This document shows positions 50,305 to 58,317 of a DNA stretch of 64,000 nt, in pieces (position 1 is the first letter of the stretch; every line of letters starts with the position of its first letter). Origin of the DNA: Halomarina ordinaria (lineage in GTDB: Archaea; Halobacteriota; Halobacteria; Halobacteriales; Haloarculaceae); NCBI RefSeq assembly GCF_030553305.1, contig NZ_JARRAH010000001.1, positions 2,666,001 through 2,730,000 on the forward strand. The letters run 5' to 3'. Below the pieces are notes generated by a model that saw nothing but the letters and a program-made list of their open reading frames with translations, had not been told where the DNA came from and did no database searches. The translations under genes and the position numbers were made by a program.

Positions 50305-50700
50305 CTAGTCCTTGAAGACGTCGCTGAGTCGGATGCCGTCCTCGACGATGCGGTAGTTGCGCTCGTGGTCGAGGCGGTCGGCGAGGCCCTCGTGGTCGTA
50401 CAACTGGGCGATGAGGTCGGCCTGGAGGTTGCGCCACGCGATGGCGTAGATGGGCGACTGCCCCCACGCCCGGAGTTCGGGGATGAACTCGTCGTAGCGC
50501 TCGGCGCGCTCCTCCAGGTGTTCGACGACGTCCATCACGAAGCCGGCGGCCTCCGCGTCGTCGCCGGCGTCGTCGATGGCGCGGTTGATGCGGGTTTCGA
50601 GCCCCTCGACCGCCCGGTGCATGTCGTTCGCGGCGTTCCCGTCGTCGTCCGGCAGCGCGTCGAGTATCGGCTGTGGCACGCCGAGTGAGACGTCGTCCAT
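50305..50700 (-). CDS. Conserved haloarchaeal helical protein
   Basis: A 131-residue acidic, mostly helical soluble protein: MDDVSLGVPQPILDALPDDDG, then MHRAVEGLETRINRAIDD, then GQSPIYAIAWRNLQADLIAQLYDHEGL and VEDGIRLSDVF. The start at 50700 follows a terminator-like T-run after arcS; upstream in-frame sequence is arginine-rich shadow. No known motif is seen. Function unknown. Confidence 0.72.
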   Translation of the reverse strand: MDDVSLGVPQPILDALPDDDGNAANDMHRAVEGLETRINRAIDDAGDDAEAAGFVMDVVEHLEERAERYDEFIPELRAWGQSPIYAIAWRNLQADLIAQLYDHEGLADRLDHERNYRIVEDGIRLSDVFKD

Positions 50701-50725
50701 GCGTAGACGTGCCGCTCGGTCGGTA

Positions 50726-50730
50726 AAAAG
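50726..50730 (-). terminator. T-tract after arcS
   Basis: The minus strand reads CCTTTTTACC here, 18 bp past the arcS stop and just before the start of the next gene. It is a short T5 run, so termination may be partial. Confidence 0.35.
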
Positions 50731-50747
50731 GCTGTCCGGTCGCGCCG

Positions 50748-52508
50748 TCAGCGCTCCTCGACGTGACGCACGTCGACGGCGATGCCGCGCGTCGAGCGGG
50801 CCATCTCGTCGCCCGACATGGCCGCCCGGCCGACGCCGAACGCCCTCGGCCCCTCGAAGACCACCTCGTCGCCGACGCGGATGGCGTCGCTCGCGTCGAG
50901 GATGCCGGGCGCGAGGACGCTCCCCTGCGGGACGAACGCGTCGATGTCGACGCGCCTGGTCGGGACGTCGCTCTCTGCCCAGCGCTCGCCGCCCGCGAGC
51001 GTGAGCGCGAGGGTGCCGTACTGCGGGACGAGCGTCGCCCACTGCTCGCCCTCGTGGTGGACCCGCAGCGAGGGGAACCGCCCACCAGTCTGGATGTCGT
51101 CGAACAGCGCGTCGCCCGCCGGCTCGGTCCCCTCGCCGCCGAACTGGTAGTCCGCGATGGCGCGGACGGTGTTGTGCTCGCGGGTGCGCTTCAGGTACGC
51201 CGACTCACCGTCGAGCGCCGTCCGGAGGGCCGCGAGCGACTCGTCGGTCGTCGGGTGGTCCGTGACGGTGTACCGAAACTCGACGCCCGCGCGCGCCGCC
51301 GCGCGCTCGACGATGTCGGTGTAACCGCCGGGCGGGACGTGCGCCACGTAGTCGGGGTACTCGGTGTTGGCGAGGTAGCGCGCGAGCACCTCGACGACGA
51401 ACTCCCGTTCGGTCTCCGTCCACTGCCCCGTCACGACCGAGTCGTAGTGCTGGGCGGGGTAGGTGAGTTCGAGTTCCTGCGGGACGACGCCGATGGGGGA
51501 GGTCATCGACACCTTGTGCGCGCGGTAGCCGATGGCGTCGTGGAACTGCCCGTGGCTCTGGGACTCGCTGTAGGGTTTGCGCGCGGAACAGGGGACGAGG
51601 ACGAGCGGCTTCTCGAAGCGGTTGTGGTAGCGCGAGGTCACGCGCTCGGCGAAGCGCTGAATCTCGACGCGGCGCAGCGAGTCGTCGCTCGCCGCCAGCA
51701 GTTCATCGCGGCGGAGGACGGGCGTGCGCTCCTCGACGTAGCCGTACTGCTGGTCGAGACGGCGGAAGGTGGCGGTGAGCCACGCGCCGTGGCGGGCCTG
51801 CCCCTCGACGTAGTCGCGTAGTCGCCCCGCCCGGATGCGCTCCCTGACCGTCGCGAGCTGCGCCCGGAGCGCGTTGACGTTGTGCTCGGCGCAGTCCTCG
51901 TGGGTGAACGCCTCCCGCGACCCCTGACAGGCCGGACAGGCACAGGGGAGTTCCGTCAGGTCTTCGAGAAAGGACTCGCCGTCGGCCGTCTGGTAGAACC
52001 CCTCCAGCCCGCGGACGTACGCGCGGTTCGCGTCCACGAGGTCGACCCCGGCGTAACAGAGCGTGGCGACGTTCGCGGGCGTGGCGACCCCCGAGAGGAA
52101 CAGCGCCGTGTCCGGGGGGATGGCCTCGCGCACGTCGATTACGGTCTCGACGAACGCCCGGGCGTTCCCGCGCAGGCCGGCCCCCTCCGAGAGGGCGTAG
52201 GCGTCGGCGCCGGCGTCGCGGGCCGTCGCCCGCGAGACGACGGCCGCGCTGGGGAAGTCGACGTCCTCGTAGTCCACGGCGAACGCCTCCTGGACCTCGG
52301 GTGCGGTGCCCGCGGGGAAGGCGCGATGCGGGAGGACGGTGAGGACGCCCTCGTCGCCCTCGGGGGCGGCGTGCTCCTCCGGCCAGAGGCTGCCGGCGTC
52401 CTCGACGACGTCGTCGGCGAGCGCGGGCGTGACCAGCGGCTCGGTCAGGCGGAGTTCGCCCACCCGAGCGGGTCCGTCGCGCTCGTGGACCTCGAAGTAG
52501 TCGGTCAT
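50748..52508 (-). CDS. arcS: Archaeosine synthase subunit ArcS (TgtA2)
   Basis: A 586-residue protein. The N-terminal region is TGT-like but lacks the full catalytic set. ELPCACPACQG is a zinc-binding cysteine motif. The central PCSARKPYSESQSH is the diagnostic ArcS motif PC-x3-KPY-x2-S-x2-H. The C-terminus (about 500-580; FVPQGSVLAPGILDASDAIRVGDEVVFEG) is a PUA RNA-binding domain. ArcS transfers lysine to preQ0 at tRNA position 15, with RaSEA completing archaeosine. It follows tgtA by 68 bp on the same strand, so the two are likely one transcript. Confidence 0.95.
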   Translation of the reverse strand: MTDYFEVHERDGPARVGELRLTEPLVTPALADDVVEDAGSLWPEEHAAPEGDEGVLTVLPHRAFPAGTAPEVQEAFAVDYEDVDFPSAAVVSRATARDAGADAYALSEGAGLRGNARAFVETVIDVREAIPPDTALFLSGVATPANVATLCYAGVDLVDANRAYVRGLEGFYQTADGESFLEDLTELPCACPACQGSREAFTHEDCAEHNVNALRAQLATVRERIRAGRLRDYVEGQARHGAWLTATFRRLDQQYGYVEERTPVLRRDELLAASDDSLRRVEIQRFAERVTSRYHNRFEKPLVLVPCSARKPYSESQSHGQFHDAIGYRAHKVSMTSPIGVVPQELELTYPAQHYDSVVTGQWTETEREFVVEVLARYLANTEYPDYVAHVPPGGYTDIVERAAARAGVEFRYTVTDHPTTDESLAALRTALDGESAYLKRTREHNTVRAIADYQFGGEGTEPAGDALFDDIQTGGRFPSLRVHHEGEQWATLVPQYGTLALTLAGGERWAESDVPTRRVDIDAFVPQGSVLAPGILDASDAIRVGDEVVFEGPRAFGVGRAAMSGDEMARSTRGIAVDVRHVEER

Positions 52509-52576
52509 TGGCGGAGGTGCGGCGTCGGCGTTGAACTATCTTGTCTTGTGGAATCGGTCGCCGTCGCCCGTCCCCG

Positions 52577-54052
52577 TCAGGACTCGCGGTCGGCGAGCGA
52601 CTCGACGCGGACGTCCTCGGGGAGGCGCGCGAGCGCGCTCTCGGGCCACTCCCAGTGGGCGACGGTGAACGACGCCTCGGGGTTCGCGGCCGCGAGCGCG
52701 CGCACGCCCTCGGCGGCCCGCTCGTAGGCCGCCCGACCCGGGTGCTCGGGAGTCTCGGCGGTGAACGGGTAGCTGTCCGAGAGGTGGCGCGGGAAGGGAC
52801 CGAAGGGCGGGACCAGCCGCCAGGTGGCGTCGTAGCGGTCGCTGTCGTTGCCCTCCGTCAGCAGGACGCTCCCCTCGACCGCCAGCCGCGAGAGCCGGTC
52901 GTGGTGGCGGAGCACCTCGGGGCGGCGGGCGGACTCGGCGGAGACGTGGAAGAAGGAGTCCTTCGTCGCGGGGTCGGTCCGCTCGAGTTCCGCCGAGTGG
53001 TCGAGCAGGGCGCGGTAGCCGTCGAGCATCGCGGGGTGGCCGCGGGCGCGGGCGTCGACGAGTTCGAGCAGGTTCCCCCGGCGGACGGCCTGTTTCACCC
53101 GTCGCAGTTCCTCGAAGGTGACGTGGAGGTTGTGCCGGGCGAGCAGGCGCTCGCGGGTGTCGGCGTCACAGCGGGCCACCTCCTCGGGCGCGTGGTCGGT
53201 ACAGACCGGGCACGAGCAGGGGAAGTACGCCAGGTCGTCGAGGTGTTCGGTGCCGCGCACGGTGAGGTAGCGGTCGTCGCGGGCGTAGAGGGCGTAGGCG
53301 GCGGAGTCGAACAGGTCACAGCCCATCGCCACGGCGAGCGCGAACATCATCGGGTGGCCGGCGCCGAAGAGGTGGACCGGGGCGTCCTGGCCGAGGCCGC
53401 GCTTGGCGGCGGCGACGACCTCCACCATGTCGTCGTAGCGGTAGCTGTTGAGCAGGGGGACCACCGCGCCGACGGGGAAGACGTCGAGGCTCGTCCCGTA
53501 GGCGTGGCGGGCGGCGTCCTCGCGGAGGTCGGTGTACGTCGACCCCTGGACGGGCGCGTTGACGAGCATCTCGCCCACGTCGACGCCCTCGGCGACCTCG
53601 AGGCGTTCCCTCGTCGTGGCGAGTTCCGCCGCCGCGCGCTCGCGGGAGACGTCCGGCGGGGTGGGGATGTCGACGGGCGTGCCGATGTCGCTCCCGACGT
53701 CGTACTGGAACCGCAAAATCTCCTCGGTGGTGGTGTCGATGTCGCCGTACTCCGCCAGCTGGAACGACCCGGAGTCGGTCATGATGGCGCCCGAGAAGTC
53801 GTAGAGGTCGTGCAGTCCCCGCGAGAGCGCGCTCTCGCGGAGGTCCTCGCTCTTCTGGAGGATGTAGCCGTTCGTGATGAGTATCTCCGCGCCGAACTCC
53901 GCCTCCAGGGCCGCCGGGGCGATGGTCCGGATGTGCGGGTTGATGACGGGGAGGAGCGCGGGCGTCTCGACGGTGACGCCCGCCCGCGGGACCCGGAGGT
54001 CGCCGATGCGTCCCCCGGCGTCGAAGGCCCGAAGCTCGAAACAGTCGCGCAT
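52577..54052 (-). CDS. tgtA: tRNA-guanine(15) transglycosylase
   Basis: A 491-residue archaeal [39 protein letters not shown] is the N-terminal strand set, [15 protein letters not shown] contains a catalytic Asp, [28 protein letters not shown] holds the nucleophile region, and [11 protein letters not shown] binds zinc. It exchanges guanine 15 of tRNA for preQ0, the first step on tRNA of archaeosine synthesis. No PUA domain is attached, consistent with the split seen in haloarchaea. The arcS gene follows directly. Confidence 0.96.
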   Translation of the reverse strand: MRDCFELRAFDAGGRIGDLRVPRAGVTVETPALLPVINPHIRTIAPAALEAEFGAEILITNGYILQKSEDLRESALSRGLHDLYDFSGAIMTDSGSFQLAEYGDIDTTTEEILRFQYDVGSDIGTPVDIPTPPDVSRERAAAELATTRERLEVAEGVDVGEMLVNAPVQGSTYTDLREDAARHAYGTSLDVFPVGAVVPLLNSYRYDDMVEVVAAAKRGLGQDAPVHLFGAGHPMMFALAVAMGCDLFDSAAYALYARDDRYLTVRGTEHLDDLAYFPCSCPVCTDHAPEEVARCDADTRERLLARHNLHVTFEELRRVKQAVRRGNLLELVDARARGHPAMLDGYRALLDHSAELERTDPATKDSFFHVSAESARRPEVLRHHDRLSRLAVEGSVLLTEGNDSDRYDATWRLVPPFGPFPRHLSDSYPFTAETPEHPGRAAYERAAEGVRALAAANPEASFTVAHWEWPESALARLPEDVRVESLADRES

Positions 54053-54097
54053 TGGGCGCCCTTCCCCGAGCGCGTCACTAAGGGTTGCGTTCCGCGC

Positions 54098-54859
54098 TCA
54101 GCCGACGAGCGGCGTCGATTCCTCGCGGTAGCGCTCGTACAGCGCCTCGCCCCACTCGTAGGCGGCCGGGTCGTCGGTGTCGACGAAGACGCTGAGCGTG
54201 CCCGTCTCGGGGTCGTAGCCGCCGACGCCGACGCGCTCGTCGAACAGCGCGAGGCCGCAGGGGACGGCCTCGTGGACGCTGAGGGTGAGGTTGCCGCTCT
54301 CGACGGCGGCCGCGCCGCGCTCGGGGTTCGACTCCAGGATGGACTCGACCACCGAGGGGAGGTAGACGATGTCCGTCTCCATCCCGTCGACGATGCGCTC
54401 GTAGATGCCCTCGACGTGCATGGGGGCCACCGTCGCCGTATCGAACCCCCGGAGGCTGTCCGTCCCCTCGACGAGCGACATGAACCGCTCGACGGGCCGG
54501 TAGGGCGTCCCCGGTGCCGCGCTGGTCACCGTCGCGCCCGCGAAGTGCTCGACGCGCAGGCCGAGCGCCTCGGGGTCGACGACCTCGAGGAGGGGGTCCA
54601 GTCGCCGCGCCGCCCGGCCCGCCCGGGCGAGGTCGTCGACCCGTTCCGCGACCACGTGGCCCGCCGCGGTAAGTCGATAGTGGCCGTTCTCGCGCTCGAC
54701 GAGGCCGTGGTCGGCCAGCGACCGGGTCGCGCGGTGGACCGTCGGTTTCGACACGTCGAGCGCCGCCTGCAGGTCGCGCCGGTCGTGCGGTTCCGTCCGC
54801 AGGGCGGCGAGGAGCGGCGCCCGCCTGACGACGCTCACGAGCCACTCCGTCTCGTCCAT
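54098..54859 (-). CDS. FilR1-type HTH transcriptional regulator
   Basis: A 253-residue protein. Residues 1-75 are a winged helix (DRRDLQAALDVSKPTVHRATRSLADHGLVE, then a wing). Residues 80-250 form the effector domain seen in the methanogen regulator FilR1 and common in haloarchaeal HTH proteins: VERFMSLVEGTDSLRGFDTATVAPMHVEGIYERI, then CGLALFDERVGVGGYDPETG. The same HTH plus effector layout begins the 1191-residue fusion protein at 21543-25118. The ligand is unknown. It is divergent from a DUF4870 gene. Confidence 0.85.
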   Translation of the reverse strand: MDETEWLVSVVRRAPLLAALRTEPHDRRDLQAALDVSKPTVHRATRSLADHGLVERENGHYRLTAAGHVVAERVDDLARAGRAARRLDPLLEVVDPEALGLRVEHFAGATVTSAAPGTPYRPVERFMSLVEGTDSLRGFDTATVAPMHVEGIYERIVDGMETDIVYLPSVVESILESNPERGAAAVESGNLTLSVHEAVPCGLALFDERVGVGGYDPETGTLSVFVDTDDPAAYEWGEALYERYREESTPLVG

Positions 54860-55004
54860 ACCCCTCGATACGTGGTATCGTACTTAATGGTAGTCACGCT
54901 CGCCGACCGAATCACCCCGCGAGTCGCGTTTCAGCCACCGAGACGGTCTTACGCGGTGAGTATAACCTCCGACGAATCAGTCTGTTTCCCGGTGGTATCC
55001 GATT

Positions 55005-55439
55005 ATGACAACGACCGAACCGACGGACACGCTCGACGCTGAACCGACTTCGACCACGACGACCGACACCGGGCTCGACGCCCACGTCCTCGCGGCGCTC
55101 TCGTACGTGCTCGGCCCGCTGACGGGGCTCGTCGTCTACCTCGTCGAACCCGAGGACGACTACGTGCGCTTCCACGCGGCCCAGAGCATCACCACGTTCG
55201 GCCTCCTGTTCGCGGCCAGCATCGTCTTCTCCGTCGTCCAGACTGTGCTGTTCACGGTGCTGTTCGTCGACCCGGCGACGTTCATCGTCGGCAGTCTCGT
55301 CTCGCTCGCTCTCGGCCTCGTCAGCCTCGTCGTCGGGCTGGGCGCGCTCGTCCTCTGGGTCTACCTCGTGGTCAGCGCCTACAGGGGTCGGACGCCGCGG
55401 ATTCCCGTGGCCGCCGGCCTCGCGGACCGACTCGTCTGA
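55005..55439 (+). CDS. DUF4870 membrane protein
   Basis: A 144-residue protein with a Thr-rich soluble N-terminus (1-25) and three membrane segments. ALSYVLGPLTGLVVYLVEPEDDYVRFHAAQSI is the DUF4870 signature, including the cytoplasmic FHA-QS motif. Function unknown; the family is widespread in bacteria and archaea. It stands alone, divergent from the FilR1-type regulator with 145 bp between starts. Confidence 0.88.
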   Translation: MTTTEPTDTLDAEPTSTTTTDTGLDAHVLAALSYVLGPLTGLVVYLVEPEDDYVRFHAAQSITTFGLLFAASIVFSVVQTVLFTVLFVDPATFIVGSLVSLALGLVSLVVGLGALVLWVYLVVSAYRGRTPRIPVAAGLADRLV

Positions 55440-55534
55440 GCAGTACTGGGAGATGGCGTGCGCCCGGGTGGGGCGACGGACACGCAGGTGGGGGTGACGG
55501 TACCCGTGGGACCGCGCCCGGGTGGGACGCGCGC

Positions 55535-56110
55535 TCAGGTGGGGGTGGCGTCGTCCGGTATTCCGAACGAGTCGTAGTAGAGGACGCCGAGGACGGCCCG
55601 TCCGTCTCGCACGTCGCCGTCGCGAATCGCGGCGCGGAACGCCTCGTAGTCGGTGGTCGAGGGGTGGATGGTCTCGTCGACGTCGAGGTCCTGGTCGCCG
55701 GCGGGTTCGCAGTCGTACGCGACGAAGAAGTGGAGTTCGGAGTCGGCGATGCCGTTCGCCGGTTCGACGGTCGTGAGCGGGACGACCCGGTCGGCCTCGT
55801 AGCCCGTCTCCTCGCGGAGTTCGCGGTGGGCCGCCGCGCGGTAGTCCTCGTCGTCCGGTTCGACGCCGCCGACGGGGAGGCCGCGGTTGATTCGCCTGAC
55901 GGCCTGGCGCCACTCCTCGATGACCACGAGGTCGCCGTCGGATGTGAACGGGAGTATCACGACGGCGGGTGGCTCGCTCAGGTAGTCGTAGTCCGTCTCG
56001 GTGCCGTCGGGGAGGCGGACGTCCTCGTGGCGGACGTCGAAGCCGGGGCAGGTGTAGGCCACCTCGCCCGCGAGCGTCTCCCAGGCCAGGTCGTCGGCTG
56101 TGTCGCTCAT
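55535..56110 (-). CDS. Nudix hydrolase (ADP-ribose pyrophosphatase-like)
   Basis: A 191-residue protein with a perfect Nudix box, G-x5-E-x7-REL-x-EETGY (from GVEPDDE to REETGY), plus the upstream EEWRQAVRR of ADP-ribose pyrophosphatase-type members. It hydrolyses a nucleoside diphosphate linked to X; ADP-ribose or a related sugar nucleotide is the likely substrate. The start MSDTADD at 56110 is chosen because the longer frame is arginine-rich. The last codons lie in a short direct repeat shared with the downstream spacer. Confidence 0.92.
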   Translation of the reverse strand: MSDTADDLAWETLAGEVAYTCPGFDVRHEDVRLPDGTETDYDYLSEPPAVVILPFTSDGDLVVIEEWRQAVRRINRGLPVGGVEPDDEDYRAAAHRELREETGYEADRVVPLTTVEPANGIADSELHFFVAYDCEPAGDQDLDVDETIHPSTTDYEAFRAAIRDGDVRDGRAVLGVLYYDSFGIPDDATPT

Positions 56111-56144
56111 GGGTCGACTGCGGCGCGCTTCGGCAAAAACCCGC

Positions 56145-56501
56145 TCACTCGACGGCGAAGTAGCGGTCGGCGTGGCGCGCACAGCCGGGGTTGAACGCCG
56201 CGCCGCACGCCGGACAGGCGTGGTCGCACGCGAGGTACGTCTCGGCCGAGAGGGTGGTCCGACAGACCCCACAGAGGACTGCCGGGTCGTCGAAGCGCTC
56301 GCGCGGCCAGGGCGTCGTCTCGTGGTCCGCCAGTTCCTCGTGGCAGGCGTGACAGGGGTAGTAGGTGTCACAGCAGGCGTGGCGCAGGGCGACGACGTCG
56401 CGGTCGCTCCGGTAGTGCGTACAGCGCGTCGCCCCGTCGACGGCCACGCCGCGGAGCGGGACGTCGAAACGGGGGTCGAGCGTCGCGTCCGGACTCGTCA
56501 C
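56145..56501 (-). CDS. CHY zinc-finger protein
   Basis: A 118-residue protein starting at GTG 56501. It has the CHY pattern CTHYRSDRDVVALRHACCDTYYPCHACH, followed by CGVC, CDHACPAC and a final CARH. The many Cys and His residues bind several zinc ions. Related domains are linked to Hot13 (mitochondrial zinc/redox handling) and to ubiquitin ligases in eukaryotes; the archaeal role is unknown. It lies 34 bp upstream of the Nudix gene on the same strand. Confidence 0.92.
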   Translation of the reverse strand: MTSPDATLDPRFDVPLRGVAVDGATRCTHYRSDRDVVALRHACCDTYYPCHACHEELADHETTPWPRERFDDPAVLCGVCRTTLSAETYLACDHACPACGAAFNPGCARHADRYFAVE

Positions 56502-56620
56502 GGACGGGTGAACGGCGGCCGGGGACGAGGGTCTGTCGGTCGCCCCACCTCCCGAAACTCGGGTGCGAGGCGGGGGTTACCAGCAGTTTTTTCCCTCGTT
56601 CGCCACTAACAGAACCAACA

Positions 56621-57667
56621 ATGGTCGACTCCCCCACCGCGAGGTCACGCCCGCCTTCTTCGCTCGCGTGGTGTCACGAAGTGGTGGACGACGTCTCGCG
56701 CACGTTCGCCATCACCATCGATCTCCTCGACGCGCCGATGTCGGACTACATCTGCGTCGGCTACCTCCTCTGTCGCGTCCCGGACACCGTCGAGGACGCG
56801 GGCCACGTCCCGCCGGCGGAGAAGGCCCGTCTGTTGCGGACCTACGACGACGCGCTCGACCCCGCGTCGGCGACCGGGGTCGACGACTTCCGTGCCGCCG
56901 TCGAGGAGTGGCTCCCGGCGGACCCGGACGCGCCCGCCGACTGGGCCGTCGTCCGGCACGCAGACCGGGTGTTCGCGGCCTACGACGCCTTCGACGCCGA
57001 CGTGCGGGCGGCGATGCGCCCGCCCATCCGCGAACTCGTCGGCGGGATGGCGACGTTCGTCGAGGGGAGCGACGCCGAGCGGGGCATCCGCATCGGCACG
57101 CGCGAGGAACTCGACCGCTACTGCTACGTCGTCGCGGGGACCGTCGGCCACCTCATCACGAACCTCGCCGCCCTCGACACCGACGACGAGACCGAGCGCT
57201 ACCTCCGCGCCCGCGCCGAGAGCTTCGGCCACCTCCTCCAGCTGGTCAACATCGCGAAGGACGTCCACACCGACTACCGCGAGGAGGACAACGTCTACAT
57301 CCCCCGCGAGTGGCTCCAGGCCCACGGCGTCCCCATCGACGAACTGCTCGCCCCCGAACACCGGACGGGCGCCACCGCCGCCCTCCAGCGCGTCATCGAC
57401 CACGCCCGGTCGTTCCGTACCGACGCCCGCGAGTACCTCGAACGCTACGCCCACGGGACCGACCACCACCTCGGGGCGTGGGCCGTCCCCTACCTGCTCG
57501 CCATCGCGACGCTGCGCGAACTGGAGGGGAACCTGGAGGACGTCTTCACCGAGTCGTCGGTGAAGGTCTCGCGCGAGGAGGTCGCCCGGGTCGTCTCCGC
57601 GTTCGCCGTCGACTCCCCCGACCTGAGCGTCCTCGACGGCGTCGAACGCTCCGTCGAGACGGCGTAA
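56621..57667 (+). CDS. Squalene synthase (farnesyl-diphosphate farnesyltransferase)
   Basis: A 348-residue head-to-head prenyl synthase: DVSRTFAITIDLLDAPM, then CRVPDTVEDAG (first Asp-rich motif) and QLVNIAKDVHTDYREEDNVYIP (second). These bind the two diphosphates via Mg2+. The form matches archaeal squalene synthase-like enzymes better than phytoene synthase, whose N-terminus differs. The product is probably squalene, but dehydrosqualene or phytoene cannot be excluded. It stands alone; a palindrome lies 130 bp downstream. Confidence 0.88.
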   Translation: MVDSPTARSRPPSSLAWCHEVVDDVSRTFAITIDLLDAPMSDYICVGYLLCRVPDTVEDAGHVPPAEKARLLRTYDDALDPASATGVDDFRAAVEEWLPADPDAPADWAVVRHADRVFAAYDAFDADVRAAMRPPIRELVGGMATFVEGSDAERGIRIGTREELDRYCYVVAGTVGHLITNLAALDTDDETERYLRARAESFGHLLQLVNIAKDVHTDYREEDNVYIPREWLQAHGVPIDELLAPEHRTGATAALQRVIDHARSFRTDAREYLERYAHGTDHHLGAWAVPYLLAIATLRELEGNLEDVFTESSVKVSREEVARVVSAFAVDSPDLSVLDGVERSVETA

Positions 57668-57796
57668 CCGACTCCCGTTCCTCTCGATTCGTCTCCGCCC
57701 CCAGCGACAGCTCCCGCCTGCTACCCTTCGTCGAACCACGGGACGTCGCCGCCTCCCTCGCGTGGCCTGCTGGCATACGGAACGCTCATCGTCTTT

Positions 57797-57816
57797 TTTA
57801 CTCGATAATGAGTAAA
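57797..57816. promoter_or_regulatory. Inverted repeat TTTACTC-N6-GAGTAAA
   Basis: A perfect 7-bp inverted repeat with a 6-bp spacer (GATAAT) in the 228-bp gap between the squalene synthase and a small membrane-protein gene, preceded by a T6 run (57794-57799). It may be an operator about 80 bp upstream of the next start, or part of a terminator. The rest of the gap shows nothing else. Confidence 0.5.
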
Positions 57817-57895
57817 CCTTTTCAGCGTGAACCGTCGACTGTGAGGTGATGATTGATTCGCTCACCAACCACCCCGTAGCACCGCTTGAACGACC

Positions 57896-58198
57896 ATGAT
57901 GTGGCAGGACCTCGTCTTCCTCTGTGGCAGCGTCTTCTCGCTGTTCGTCCTCATGCCGACGCTTCGCGACTCGATGGCGAACGTCCCGCTCGGGACGACG
58001 CTCCCCTCGGCGACCATCGCCGCCGTCTACGGGACGACGTTCTTCACGCTGGGGATGACCTTCTCCGCCGCCGGGTCGTTCCTCACCGGCATCATGTGGA
58101 GTCTCATCGCCTTCCTCCGCTCGCCGCACCCCTACAACCCCCGCCGCGTGGACGACGGGCCGACGTCGGTCCGGAGCGCCCCGCAGAACGCGGACTGA
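57896..58198 (+). CDS. Small membrane protein
   Basis: A 100-residue protein with two clear membrane segments (about 5-25 and 40-75) and a soluble C-terminal tail (HPYNPRRVDDGPTSVRS). Two start codons in a row (57896, 57899) are possible. No family is recognised, though proteins of this shape are common in haloarchaea. The diol dehydratase reactivase gene starts 119 bp downstream. Confidence 0.72.
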   Translation: MMWQDLVFLCGSVFSLFVLMPTLRDSMANVPLGTTLPSATIAAVYGTTFFTLGMTFSAAGSFLTGIMWSLIAFLRSPHPYNPRRVDDGPTSVRSAPQNAD

Positions 58199-58317
58199 AC
58201 CGCTCTCCTTCGACTGTCGTCGACGCGGACGTTCTTTCGCTCGACCGTCGCGCACCCAGCGACGGCTGTCAGCCGTCTAAAGAAAGTGTCTTTGGCCGTC
58301 ACTGACATGGGAACGGT

